The position numbers and the translations under genes are program-made. Of a DNA stretch of 64,000 nt, positions 9,226 through 18,455 are shown in pieces (within the stretch, counting starts at the first letter, position 1; each line of letters opens with the position of its first letter). The notes beneath the pieces are model-generated. The model searched no databases, was not told the origin of the DNA, and saw only the letters and a program-made list of their open reading frames with translations. This DNA comes from Pseudomonadota bacterium (lineage in GTDB: Bacteria; Pseudomonadota; Gammaproteobacteria; Steroidobacterales; Steroidobacteraceae), in NCBI GenBank assembly GCA_021808195.1, contig JAKBCE010000004.1:62001-126000 (forward strand). The letters are read 5' to 3'.

Positions 9226-9815
9226 GGCCTGCGGGTGATGTGAGTGGCACGCGTGCGCCGTGCGCCCCCGCGCCTTCCCTTCGGAGGGGCACAATGATCG
9301 CACCATCGCGGGCGCAGCGGGAACCGCTCGACGACGATGTGCCCGCGGCACTGAGTGCAGTGCCGCACCGCGAGTTGCTCGCCCGAGCGCAGGCATTGGG
9401 CCAGAAACTGCGCGTGCTCGAACGAGATGGCCGGCTGCGGCACCAGCTTGGTGTAGTAATCATAGACATCGCAGAGCAGCGCACCGACGTGCCGGCGCTG
9501 CGGCGAGGCGGATTGGCCTGTAGAGGGCTCCTCGCCGACGAGCCCGCACGCGCAATAAGCCGCTGCGAGCAGCGCCGCCTCGGTGCGCACGCGCGCCGAG
9601 CGCGTGAAATAGCCGACCTGCTGCGGGGACTTGCCGCGATGGCGCGGCAGATTGCTCGCCCCGCCGCAGTAGCGCTGCCAGAGCTTGCGGATCCGGTGAT
9701 CGGTGAGCCCGGTATACAGTCGGATCGTGCGCGTACGGGCCTCGTAGCGCACCAGCCGCAGTGCCAGCTGAAAATTCTGCAGCTCGCCCTCGTAGCGATC
9801 TTCGAGGATACGCAT
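9222..9815 (-). CDS. FlhC-like transcriptional regulator (orphan)
   Basis: The 197-aa protein resembles FlhC, the DNA-binding zinc subunit of the flagellar master regulator FlhD4C2 (192 aa in E. coli). An N-terminal helical part with GLTDHRIRKLWQRY (about 35-48) parallels the FlhC helix-turn-helix region. The C-terminal part has Cys pairs C153-x2-C156 and C172-x2-C175 followed by APP, spaced almost as the four zinc ligands of FlhC. No flhD or flagellar gene is nearby. The start at 9815 has a strong SD (GGAAGG, 8 nt upstream); longer starts lack one. Its stop overlaps nudC (ATGA). The target genes are unknown, and the FlhC assignment rests on pattern recognition only. Confidence 0.72.
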   Translation of the reverse strand: MRILEDRYEGELQNFQLALRLVRYEARTRTIRLYTGLTDHRIRKLWQRYCGGASNLPRHRGKSPQQVGYFTRSARVRTEAALLAAAYCACGLVGEEPSTGQSASPQRRHVGALLCDVYDYYTKLVPQPAISFEHAQFLAQCLRSGEQLAVRHCTQCRGHIVVERFPLRPRWCDHCAPPKGRRGGARRTRATHITRRP

Positions 9816-9982
9816 CACGTTTCCTTCCCGGCCACTGTGCCGCGCCCCAAGCGATGCATTTTCGGCTATCTGCGGCAAAGGGCAATCGGACAATGCGACG
9901 AAAGTCGACGCAAATGCAGGGGTGGCGTTCGGCCGTGGCCGCGGTACCATCGGCCGTGCATCGGGTGAGACGGGGGTGCGTG

Positions 9983-10645
9983 ATGTCGGATCCCGAAACA
10001 GAGGCTCGCCAGAGGACCCCACCGTGGGTCACGCGGGCGCCACGTGAGGTCATCGAGACGCTGCCCGAGCTCAATGACTTCTGTCTGCAAGTGCTCGCCG
10101 AGCAGGCGCGCGCGGGCTGTCCACACGCTGCGGTGTCCCGCATCGCACATCTGTGGCTGCAGCTGAACGCGGCGGGCCGGCTGCGCGCCGCCAATCACCC
10201 GTATCTGCTGTTCGATGCAGGATTTTCCGATCCGCAGCGCTGGCAAAACCTTGACCGTCCGCAGATCAATGACGGCTCACCGCAAGCGTACGGAGCTCTG
10301 TTCACCGGTTCGCGGGCCGTCGCCGCCTCGGAGATGATGTTCGTCTTCGCCTGGTCACTCGCCCGTCGGCACCCCGTGCAGGCTCGCCTCGCCCTCGGCT
10401 TGCACCCGCTGTGCGCCGAACGGATCACGGCCGACAGCGTGCTCGGCGCTCACCAGCTCGGCCACCGGCTGTGGATGTGGCTGCGTCCCCGCTGGCTGGA
10501 TACGCCCGAGTTCTGGGACGAACTGCTGCAAGCGGCTGCCGAAGGCGGTGCCGCCCAGCTGCGCGCCCGGATCCAAGGCATGCGCCTGCTCGCGGCGCAG
10601 ACGGCCGCTGCGCTGCGCCCCAGGAGCCGCCGGGAGTCGGCCTAG
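9983..10645 (+). CDS. Hypothetical protein, 220 aa
   Basis: I do not recognise this protein. It is soluble-looking, has no signal peptide or membrane segment, and is rich in Ala, Arg and Leu, with helical stretches (LPELNDFCLQVLAEQ, VSRIAHLWLQL) and several tryptophans in the C-terminal half. The ATG at 9983 is preceded by GGGGG at good spacing, whereas the upstream in-frame start at 9761 would run into the divergent FlhC-like gene. It is divergent from that gene across 167 nt. Its stop codon overlaps the stop of the convergent asparaginase gene within the palindrome CTAG. A functional link to the FlhC-like regulator is possible but unsupported. Confidence 0.72.
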   Translation: MSDPETEARQRTPPWVTRAPREVIETLPELNDFCLQVLAEQARAGCPHAAVSRIAHLWLQLNAAGRLRAANHPYLLFDAGFSDPQRWQNLDRPQINDGSPQAYGALFTGSRAVAASEMMFVFAWSLARRHPVQARLALGLHPLCAERITADSVLGAHQLGHRLWMWLRPRWLDTPEFWDELLQAAAEGGAAQLRARIQGMRLLAAQTAAALRPRSRRESA

Positions 10646-11547
10646 ATCGCAATCTGGTGCATACCGGCCGAATCCCGCGCGGCGCGGAACATGCCCTCGG
10701 TATTGAAGTCCAGGCTGATGCGCCCGGCGGCATCGACGGCGATGATGCCGCCGGCCCCGCCGAGCGCTTGCAGCCGCTCATGCAGCGTCTCGCGCACTGC
10801 CTCGGCAAGGCTGACACCACGGTATTCGACCAACGCGCATATCTGGTGGGCTGCGACCAAGCGCATGAAATATTCGCCATGCCCCGTGGCCGACACCGCG
10901 CACACGCCGTTCTTGGCGTAGGTACCGGCACCGATGATGGGCGAGTCGCCCACGCGCCCCGGTCGCTTGTTGGCCATGCCACCGGTGGAGGTGGCCGCGG
11001 CGAGATTGCCGGCGGCATCGCGCGCCACCGCGCCCACCGTGCCCTGTGGGGAGGGCATCAGCTCCGAGACGCTGGCGCCGCCGCGCAGCAGTTCCAACTC
11101 GGCCTGACGCTCGGCGGTTCGAAAGTGGGCGTTCGGCACGAGCGCAAAGCCCTCCTCCAGCGCGAACTCCTCGGCGCCGGCGCCCACCAGCAGCACGTGG
11201 CGCGATTTCTCCATCACGCGCCGCGCAAGATCGATCGGGTTCTTCACGTGCCGGACAGCCGCGATCGCACCGGCGCGCAACGTACTGCCGTCCATCACTG
11301 CCGCATCGAGTTCCGCGCCACCGGCGCGCGTGAGCGCCGCGCCGCGGCCGGAATTGAACAACGGATCATCCTCGAGGACGCGCACTGCGGCGACCACCGC
11401 CTCGAGGCTCGAGCCGCCCCGCTCGAGCACCGCGTAACCCTGGTCGAGTGCCGCGCCGAGACCCTCCTGGTACTGCTGCTGCCGAGCCGCGGACAGCCCC
11501 TGTGTCGGCAGCGCGCCAGCGCCGCCATGAATCGCAATGGAATACAT
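10642..11547 (-). CDS. Isoaspartyl peptidase / L-asparaginase (Ntn hydrolase)
   Basis: Plant-type asparaginase family (IaaA/EcAIII). It cleaves isoaspartyl dipeptides and hydrolyses asparagine after autoproteolysis into two subunits. The 301-aa protein starts with the family N-terminus (AIHGGAGAL). Further conserved segments are FNSGRGAALTRAG and DGSTLRAGAIAAV. The nucleophile is the threonine of PSPQGTVGAVA (about residue 170), with GGMANKRPGRVGDSP and TGHGE downstream. The ATG at 11547 is chosen because longer starts would only add non-homologous residues and overlap the divergent pyc 5' end. The gene is convergent with the upstream hypothetical by 4 nt. Confidence 0.93.
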   Translation of the reverse strand: MYSIAIHGGAGALPTQGLSAARQQQYQEGLGAALDQGYAVLERGGSSLEAVVAAVRVLEDDPLFNSGRGAALTRAGGAELDAAVMDGSTLRAGAIAAVRHVKNPIDLARRVMEKSRHVLLVGAGAEEFALEEGFALVPNAHFRTAERQAELELLRGGASVSELMPSPQGTVGAVARDAAGNLAAATSTGGMANKRPGRVGDSPIIGAGTYAKNGVCAVSATGHGEYFMRLVAAHQICALVEYRGVSLAEAVRETLHERLQALGGAGGIIAVDAAGRISLDFNTEGMFRAARDSAGMHQIAI

Positions 11548-11621
11548 ATAGAACGAGTACCCCGCGCGCATTGCGCCCGCAGTCGCTATGATCGATGCGG
11601 ATTTTAATGGTGAACGAACAC

Positions 11622-14600
11622 ATGCCGCACGGGATTCGAAGCATTCTGATCGCCAATCGGGGCGAAATTGCCATCCGGGTGATGCGGGCCGCCAACGAGC
11701 TCGGCTTGCGCACGGTTGCCGTCTACTCGCGCGAGGACCGCTTTTCCCTGCACCGCACGAAGGCCGACGAATCGTACCTGGTCGGTGAGGGCAAGGGCCC
11801 GATCGAGGCGTACCTCGACATCGAGGACATCCTGCGCATCGCGCGCGAGGCGCGCGTGGACGCGGTGCATCCGGGCTATGGGTTTCTCGCCGAAAATCCC
11901 GAGTTCGCGGCGGCCTGCGCACGCGCGGGCATCGTCTTTATCGGCCCCGAAGCCGAAACGATGCGGCTGCTCGGCAACAAGGTATCTGCGCGCGATCTCG
12001 CTGCGCGGGCCGGGGTCGCCGTCATGCCTGCCACCGCACCGCTGCCTCAGGAGATCGAAGAGTGCGTGCGCCTCGCGGCCCAGATCGGTTACCCGGTCAT
12101 GCTCAAAGCGAGCTGGGGCGGCGGCGGACGCGGCATGCGCGTGGTCGAGAGCGACCAACAGCTGCACGAGCTGTTGCCGGTTGCTCGGCGCGAAGCCAAG
12201 GCGGCGTTCGGCAACGACGAGGTGTATCTGGAGAAGCTGGTGCGCCGCGCCCGCCACGTCGAGGTACAGATCCTCGGGGACGCCCATGGCGGGCTGGTGC
12301 ACCTGTACGAGCGCGACTGCACGGTGCAGCGGCGCAACCAGAAGGTGGTCGAGCGCGCCCCGGCGGTGTTCCTCAGCGCCGCGCAGCGCGAGGAGATCTG
12401 TCAGGCGGCCCTCGCCATCGGCCGGGCGGCCCACTACCGCAATGCCGGCACGGTCGAATTTCTGCAGGATGCCGACAGCGGCCGGTTCTATTTCATCGAG
12501 GTCAACCCGCGCATACAGGTCGAACATACGGTCACTGAGTGCGCCACCGGCATCGATCTGGTCAAGGCGCAGATCCGTATCGCCGAAGGCGCGCGGCTCG
12601 GCACGCCGGAAAGCGGCGTGCCGGCGCAGCCGGACATCCGCATCCAGGCACACGCCCTACAGTGCCGGGTGACGACCGAAGATCCGGAAAACAACTTCAT
12701 TCCGGACTACGGCAAGATCAGCGCTTACCGCAGTCCCGCCGGTTTCGGCATCCGCCTTGACGCCGGCACCGCCTATACCGGCGCCATCATCACCCGTTCG
12801 TACGATTCGCTGCTGGTCAAGGTAACCGCTTGGGCGTCGAGCCCCGAAGAGGCCATCGCGCGCATGCACCGCGCGCTGTGGGAATTTCGCATTCGTGGCG
12901 TGGTCACCAACTTGCGCTTCCTCGATCAGGTGATCTGTCATCCGAACTTCGCCGATGCAACCTACACCACGAAGTTCATCGACGAGACACCGGAACTGTT
13001 CCGTTGGCCGCGCAAACGCGACCGTGCGACCCGGATTCTGAGTTATATCGCCGACACGATCGTCAACGGCAATCCGGAAACGCGCGCCCGGCCGCGCCCG
13101 GAGCGGATCGAGACAGCGAAGCTGCCGCCGGTAGCGCTCGCCGAGCCGCAGCCCGGGACGCGCCAGAAACTCGATGAGCTTGGGCCGGAGGGCTTTGCCC
13201 GCTGGATGCTCGCCGAGCAGCGCGTATTGCTCACCGACACCACCATGCGCGATGCGCATCAATCGCTGCTCGCCACGCGCATGCGCACCATCGACATGGC
13301 GGCGATCGCACCGTATTACGCGAGCCTCACCCCGCAGTTGTTCTCGGTGGAGTGCTGGGGCGGGGCAACCTTCGACGTAGCGATGCGCTTCCTGCGGGAG
13401 GATCCGTGGGATCGGCTTGCCGTGCTGCGCGAGCGCATGCCGAATCTTCTGCTGCAGATGCTACTGCGCTCCGCCAATGCCGTCGGCTATGCCAATTATC
13501 CGGACAATGTCGTGCGTTTTTTCGTCAAGCAGGCGGCCGCGCGCGGCATCGACGTGTTTCGCATCTTCGACTCGCTCAACTGGGTCGAGAATATGCGCGT
13601 GGCGATCGACGCGGTGCTCGAGACCGGACGGCTGTGCGAGACCGCCATCTGCTACACCGGCAACCTCATCGATCCACACGAGCGCAAATACACCCTCGAT
13701 TATTACCTGCGCCTCGCGCAGCAACTGAAAAGCGCCGGGGCACATGTGCTCGGCATCAAGGACATGGCCGGACTGTGCCGGCCGCGCGCCGCCTTCACGC
13801 TGGTCAAGGCGCTGAAGGAGGAGATCGGCCTGCCGGTGCACTTCCATACCCACGACACCAGCGGCATCGCCGCCGCAAGCGTATTGGCCGCGATCGAGGC
13901 CGGCGCCGATGCCGTCGATGGCGCCATCGATGCGATGAGCGGACTGACCTCCCAGCCCAATCTCGGCTCCATCGTCGAAGCGCTACGCCACGGCCCGCGC
14001 GACTGCGGGGTGGATCCGGCGAAGCTGCGCATGCTGTCCTCCTACTGGGAGCAGGTACGGCGTCTGTATGGTGCTTTCGAGAGCGACATCCGCTCCGGAG
14101 CCTCCGAGGTTTACGTCCACGGCATGCCGGGCGGACAGTTCACCAACCTGCGCGAGCAGGCACGCGCACTGGGCATCGACAGCGCGCATTGGCCGCAGGT
14201 GGCGCAGGCATATGCGGACGTCAACCAGATGTTCGGCGACATCGTGAAAGTCACGCCGAGCTCCAAGGTGGTCGGCGACATGGCGCTGCTGATGGTCACG
14301 AGCGGACTGACCCCGCAACAGGTCCTCGACCCGGAAGTGGACGTACCGTTCCCGGACTCAGTGGTGCAGTTCTTCCACGGTGACCTGGGTCAGCCGTACG
14401 GTGGATTTCCACCGACCCTGCAGCGCAAGGTGCTCAAAGATGCTGCGCCGCTAGCGGAGCGGCCGGGCGCCTCGATGCCGCCCGTCGACCTGTCCGCGAC
14501 GCGGGCGAAGATCCAGAAGGCGACGCCGCGCGCGGTGAGCGACGACGATCTGGCGTCTTATCTGATGTACCCGAAAGTCTGGCTCGACTACGCCGCCGAG

Positions 14601-15068
14601 CGGGCCCGCTACGGCGATGTGAGCATCCTGCCAACTTCGGTGTTCTTCTATGGCATGGAGCCGGGTGATGAGATCAGCATCGACCTGGAGCGCGGCAAAC
14701 GCCTGTTCGTTCGCTACGTGGCCTGCAGCGAACTGCACGAAGATGGCATGCGCACCGTATTCATGGAGCTGAACGGCCAGCCCCGCTCGCTGCGCGTGGC
14801 AGACCGCAGTCAGGTCGCCAGACGCCCCCCGCAGCGCAAGGCGGAGCCGGGCGATGCCAGACAGGTCGGCGCACCCATGCCCGGGACGGTTGCGACGATT
14901 GCAGTGAGCGTGGGGCGCAAGGTCGCACGCGGCGATGTGCTGGTGAGTCTCGAGGCGATGAAGATGGAGACCCAGGTGCGCGCCGAGATCGACGCCGAGG
15001 TGGCGGAGATCGTGGTCGCACCCGGCCAGCAGGTCGATCCGAAGGATCTGCTCATCGTGCTGCGCTAA
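11622..15068 (+). CDS. pyc: Pyruvate carboxylase
   Basis: Biotin enzyme making oxaloacetate from pyruvate, bicarbonate and ATP (anaplerosis). The single 1148-aa chain carries all three functions. A biotin carboxylase spans about residues 1-460 (IRSILIANRGEIAIRV; glycine-rich ATP loop KASWGGGGRGM; EVNPRIQVEHTVTE). A carboxyltransferase spans about 530-800 (LLTDTTMRDAHQSLLATRMR; metal ligands in HFHTHDTSG). The PYC_OADA domain follows, and the C-terminal biotinyl domain carries EAMKMET with the biotinylated Lys near 1114. In-frame starts at 11595 and 11607 also exist; none has a clear SD, and 11622 best fits family N-termini. It is divergent from the asparaginase gene across 74 nt. Confidence 0.96.
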   Translation: MPHGIRSILIANRGEIAIRVMRAANELGLRTVAVYSREDRFSLHRTKADESYLVGEGKGPIEAYLDIEDILRIAREARVDAVHPGYGFLAENPEFAAACARAGIVFIGPEAETMRLLGNKVSARDLAARAGVAVMPATAPLPQEIEECVRLAAQIGYPVMLKASWGGGGRGMRVVESDQQLHELLPVARREAKAAFGNDEVYLEKLVRRARHVEVQILGDAHGGLVHLYERDCTVQRRNQKVVERAPAVFLSAAQREEICQAALAIGRAAHYRNAGTVEFLQDADSGRFYFIEVNPRIQVEHTVTECATGIDLVKAQIRIAEGARLGTPESGVPAQPDIRIQAHALQCRVTTEDPENNFIPDYGKISAYRSPAGFGIRLDAGTAYTGAIITRSYDSLLVKVTAWASSPEEAIARMHRALWEFRIRGVVTNLRFLDQVICHPNFADATYTTKFIDETPELFRWPRKRDRATRILSYIADTIVNGNPETRARPRPERIETAKLPPVALAEPQPGTRQKLDELGPEGFARWMLAEQRVLLTDTTMRDAHQSLLATRMRTIDMAAIAPYYASLTPQLFSVECWGGATFDVAMRFLREDPWDRLAVLRERMPNLLLQMLLRSANAVGYANYPDNVVRFFVKQAAARGIDVFRIFDSLNWVENMRVAIDAVLETGRLCETAICYTGNLIDPHERKYTLDYYLRLAQQLKSAGAHVLGIKDMAGLCRPRAAFTLVKALKEEIGLPVHFHTHDTSGIAAASVLAAIEAGADAVDGAIDAMSGLTSQPNLGSIVEALRHGPRDCGVDPAKLRMLSSYWEQVRRLYGAFESDIRSGASEVYVHGMPGGQFTNLREQARALGIDSAHWPQVAQAYADVNQMFGDIVKVTPSSKVVGDMALLMVTSGLTPQQVLDPEVDVPFPDSVVQFFHGDLGQPYGGFPPTLQRKVLKDAAPLAERPGASMPPVDLSATRAKIQKATPRAVSDDDLASYLMYPKVWLDYAAERARYGDVSILPTSVFFYGMEPGDEISIDLERGKRLFVRYVACSELHEDGMRTVFMELNGQPRSLRVADRSQVARRPPQRKAEPGDARQVGAPMPGTVATIAVSVGRKVARGDVLVSLEAMKMETQVRAEIDAEVAEIVVAPGQQVDPKDLLIVLR

Positions 15069-15161
15069 GAGCGCTCGGGCGCGCCAACCAATCGGGATAC
15101 GATACAATTGCCGGCATTGGAGCGTGCCGATCTCGCAGAGCAGCAAGTGCGTGAATGGTTC

Positions 15162-16727
15162 ATGTTCTCGGATCGGCGCAGCCCGGCCGCGTTTTGGCTC
15201 GGCTGTATCGGCGTCGTGCTCGGCGTGCTGCTGCACATCCCGCCATTCATCGCTGCCGGTGCGATGCAGTACCGGATGGCCGGCATGCCAATGGGCACCC
15301 CGATGCTCTTCGGGATGGCGTGCATCCTGATCGGGACGATGGCAGCGGTCTACGGTCTGCAGCCCAAAGCCGCGACCCACAGCCACGGTCGAGCGCACGA
15401 ACGCATCGTGGCGCCCGAAGAGGCGCCACTCACCCCATGGCATTGGGCGGCCTGCACGGCGCTCGCGGTGGCGCTCGCGGTGGACATCATGAAGGTCAGC
15501 TCGCTCGGCTTTGTAATCCCCGGCATGCGCACAGAGTACCGCTTGAGCGCCGCACAGGTCGCGGTACTGCCATTTGCGGCATTGATGGGCGCGACGCTCG
15601 GCTCGTTCCTCTGGGGCGCCCTGGCGGATCGCTATGGCCGGCGTGCGACCATTCTGCTCGCGGCCGTGATGTTCATCGGCACCTCGATCTGCGGCGCCAT
15701 GCCGTCCTTCGCGTGGAACGAATTCATGTGCTTTCTCATGGGCGCCTCGGCCGGGGGACTGCTGCCGGTGGCCTACGCACTGCTCGCGGAGATCATGCCG
15801 ACGAGTCATCGCGGCTGGAGTCTGGTGCTTGTCGGCGGCGCTGGTGCGCTCGGCGGGTACCTGGCGGCTTCGGGATTCTCGGCACTGCTGCAACCGCATT
15901 TCGGCTGGCGAATCATGTGGTTTCTCAATCTGCCCTCGGGATTGATGCTGATTACCTTGGCGCCGCTGATTCCCGAATCGCCTCGTTTTCTGCTGCACAT
16001 CGGTCGTCCGGATGAGGCACGCGCGACACTCGAGCGCTTCGGCGCCTTGATGATCACCCCTGCCGCGGCTGGCGAGCAGGCGCCGGCTGATGAGGATGGC
16101 CGCCGTCCCGCCGCGCTGCGGAGCCTGATCGGCACGACGATGGCGCTGGGCGTTGCCGGGCTGTCCTGGGGCTTCGTCAACTTCGGTCTGCTGTTGTGGC
16201 TTCCCGGCGAGCTGATCGCGGCGGGCCGTAACATGGGGCTTGCCGCCGCACTGCTCGCCCGCTCATCTCTGCTGGCCGCGCCGGTGGTGATATTCGCGGC
16301 GGTGCTCTACTGGCGCTGGAGCACCAAGGGTGCACTGCTGGTGATGACCGCGATCACCGCTGTCGGGGTCCTCACGCTCACTTTGCAGCAAACGGGTGCG
16401 CCGGCCGCGGCCAACCCGTTGCTCGCACCCGTTTTGCTCATCATTGGCTCGACCGGTGTCATATCAATCCTTCTGCCCTATGCGGCCGAGAACTACCCGC
16501 TTCAGGTGCGCGGACGGGCCACCGGCTGGGTGGCCGGCTGCAGCAAGGCCGGCGGCCTGATCTGCCAGGGACTCGGAGCGCTCGCACTGGTGCCGCCACT
16601 GCGCCTCTCGAGCGCAGTCACCGCCGCTGCGGTCCTGCTGAGTCTGATCCTGATCGTCTGCTTCGGGCAGGAAACCCGCGGGCTCGATCTGCGGCGGCTG
16701 GACCGAGCGTTGATCCGATCGCGCTGA
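15162..16727 (+). CDS. MFS transporter with two extra N-terminal membrane segments
   Basis: Major facilitator superfamily permease, 521 aa. Two hydrophobic segments (about residues 10-32 and 47-70) come before a conventional 12-helix MFS core that begins near residue 95. The core has the loop 2-3 signature GALADRYGRRAT and PESPRFLLHIGRPDEA after helix 6, as in the sugar/organic-acid porter branches. The substrate cannot be read from sequence. A TTG start at 15108 is possible but has no SD; the ATG at 15162 is the conservative choice. It ends 4 nt before the convergent GH39-like gene, so a role in importing glycosidase products is tempting but unproven. Confidence 0.82.
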   Translation: MFSDRRSPAAFWLGCIGVVLGVLLHIPPFIAAGAMQYRMAGMPMGTPMLFGMACILIGTMAAVYGLQPKAATHSHGRAHERIVAPEEAPLTPWHWAACTALAVALAVDIMKVSSLGFVIPGMRTEYRLSAAQVAVLPFAALMGATLGSFLWGALADRYGRRATILLAAVMFIGTSICGAMPSFAWNEFMCFLMGASAGGLLPVAYALLAEIMPTSHRGWSLVLVGGAGALGGYLAASGFSALLQPHFGWRIMWFLNLPSGLMLITLAPLIPESPRFLLHIGRPDEARATLERFGALMITPAAAGEQAPADEDGRRPAALRSLIGTTMALGVAGLSWGFVNFGLLLWLPGELIAAGRNMGLAAALLARSSLLAAPVVIFAAVLYWRWSTKGALLVMTAITAVGVLTLTLQQTGAPAAANPLLAPVLLIIGSTGVISILLPYAAENYPLQVRGRATGWVAGCSKAGGLICQGLGALALVPPLRLSSAVTAAAVLLSLILIVCFGQETRGLDLRRLDRALIRSR

Positions 16728-16731
16728 GCGG

Positions 16732-18336
16732 TCAGCCGCGATGCAACAGCAGCAGCGCCAGACCATGCTGCGGCACGGTGACCACGATCCGTCCACCGAC
16801 CAACTGCACCGGGCGCGGCGGGGTCAGTCGACCGGCGTCGCGCAAGACTCTGATCTGCTGCGGTGTCGGCCATGATGGTCTGCCCATGGCATCGAATGCG
16901 CGCAACACGTTGCTGTGTGTATCGTCTACGCGCCACAACAGCCCACGCGCCGCAGCGGGAAAACCGTCGATCGTGATGTCGAATACGCGTTGAGCACGCC
17001 GGCGCGGAGGGTGGGTGTAATGGTGACCGCGGCCATCCGGAGGGGCGTAATCCCACAGCGCCAGCACCAACGAGCCGGTGCGCGTACGCGTGATCAACGC
17101 AGATCGGGTCTTCGGCAGCAAGCGCACATGGCCGAGCCGGTGCAGCAGCACAAAGGCATTGAAGGACGGTTTCGGGATGTCGTCCTCGGCGATTAGTCCA
17201 AAGCCGCCGTAGAAGGGTTTATGGATCACTCCGCCTTCCTCGAAGACATCGGAGAACGTCCAATAACTCATCGCCTGCAGCAGCCCGGCGCACTGGCGGA
17301 TGGTCGAGGCGATCCACGGGCCCATGTAGGGCGTGTCGGTGACGTCCGGCTCGTTGCTGTAGCTCGCGTTGAACTCGGAGAGAATCAATGGCAGATGCGG
17401 ATACGGCGAACGGGCGATCTGGCGATGGACCTTGCGCACCGCGCGACACACCATTGTCCGGCGGGAAACATGCATGTGCCTTGCAAACACGTGCTCGGCA
17501 GTGTCGTTCCCGTAGACGTGGGTGCTGACGAAGTCGATCGGCACGTGCGCCCGCGCGACGTGGCGCAGGAATGCGCTGACCCATGCGGCCTGTGCAGTAG
17601 CCGGACCGCCGACGCGCAGGCGGGGATTGACGCTCTTCAGCGCCCGGGCCGTATGGTCGTAGAGCGTGAAGTAGGTCTTCTGCTTCGGTACGCCACCCCA
17701 GAAGCTCAGGTTCGGCTCGTTCCAGACCTCGAAATACCACTTCGCCACTTCGTTGATGCCGTAGCGCGCGATGAAATGGCGGGCCAATGCCTCGATCATG
17801 CGGTCCCAAGCCGCATAGCTGCGCGGCGGGGACACATTCGGGCGATACCAGAACGGTTGCACGGCGTGCCGATTGCTCGCGAGCGCCCGCGGCATGAAGT
17901 CGAGTTCTACGTACGGTCGGACGCCATGCGCGCGCAGCGCATCCATGATCTGGTCGACATAGGAAAAGTTGTACGGTTCGGTCGCCTCGCTGCCCTTGTG
18001 TCGCTGGCCGTGACGGTTATAGAAAAGCGCCGCGTGCCCCACGAGAAGTCCCACATCGTCGTCGAGCAGGCCGTGGAAGCGCACGTAGCGGATGCCCGTT
18101 TCGGCACGCATCATCCGCAGGTCGTGCTGATAGTTCGCCCGCAGCACGAGCACCGCCCGACCCGATCCGAACATGCGCTCCCAGAAGTGCGGAAACGCCT
18201 GACCCGGTGCCTGCGCATCGATGTGCAACGCCTCGCTCGCGAGCGGGGACGCCACGCTCGCCGGCGCCGCATCAACCCGCGCGCCGCTGCAGCACGCCAG
18301 TGCAGCGAGCAGAGCCGAAAGCAGGGTACGATTCAT
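16732..18336 (-). CDS. Secreted GH39-like glycoside hydrolase (beta-xylosidase type)
   Basis: The 534-aa protein has an N-terminal signal peptide (hydrophobic run about residues 5-23, cut near VDA-A). A (beta/alpha)8 catalytic domain of clan GH-A follows. The acid/base glutamate is in EVWNEPNLSFWGG (Glu207) and the probable nucleophile is Glu321 in LILSEFN. The segments RYVRFHGLLDDDVG and YWTFSDVFEEGG are typical of GH39 beta-xylosidase/alpha-L-iduronidase relatives. A beta-sandwich C-terminus follows. It lies 119 nt downstream of the GH144-like gene on the same strand, so the pair is probably co-transcribed. The exact sugar specificity is uncertain. Confidence 0.85.
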   Translation of the reverse strand: MNRTLLSALLAALACCSGARVDAAPASVASPLASEALHIDAQAPGQAFPHFWERMFGSGRAVLVLRANYQHDLRMMRAETGIRYVRFHGLLDDDVGLLVGHAALFYNRHGQRHKGSEATEPYNFSYVDQIMDALRAHGVRPYVELDFMPRALASNRHAVQPFWYRPNVSPPRSYAAWDRMIEALARHFIARYGINEVAKWYFEVWNEPNLSFWGGVPKQKTYFTLYDHTARALKSVNPRLRVGGPATAQAAWVSAFLRHVARAHVPIDFVSTHVYGNDTAEHVFARHMHVSRRTMVCRAVRKVHRQIARSPYPHLPLILSEFNASYSNEPDVTDTPYMGPWIASTIRQCAGLLQAMSYWTFSDVFEEGGVIHKPFYGGFGLIAEDDIPKPSFNAFVLLHRLGHVRLLPKTRSALITRTRTGSLVLALWDYAPPDGRGHHYTHPPRRRAQRVFDITIDGFPAAARGLLWRVDDTHSNVLRAFDAMGRPSWPTPQQIRVLRDAGRLTPPRPVQLVGGRIVVTVPQHGLALLLLHRG

Positions 18337-18455
18337 GGCTGTTTCTCCGCGGCGGCAGGCAATGAGGGTCCGTGGCTCGAAGCGGCTCGGCCGCTATGGT
18401 AGAGGATTTCCGCCACGGAGAGCGGGCGTCGCGCAGTGGCCGAGCGGTGTGCCGG

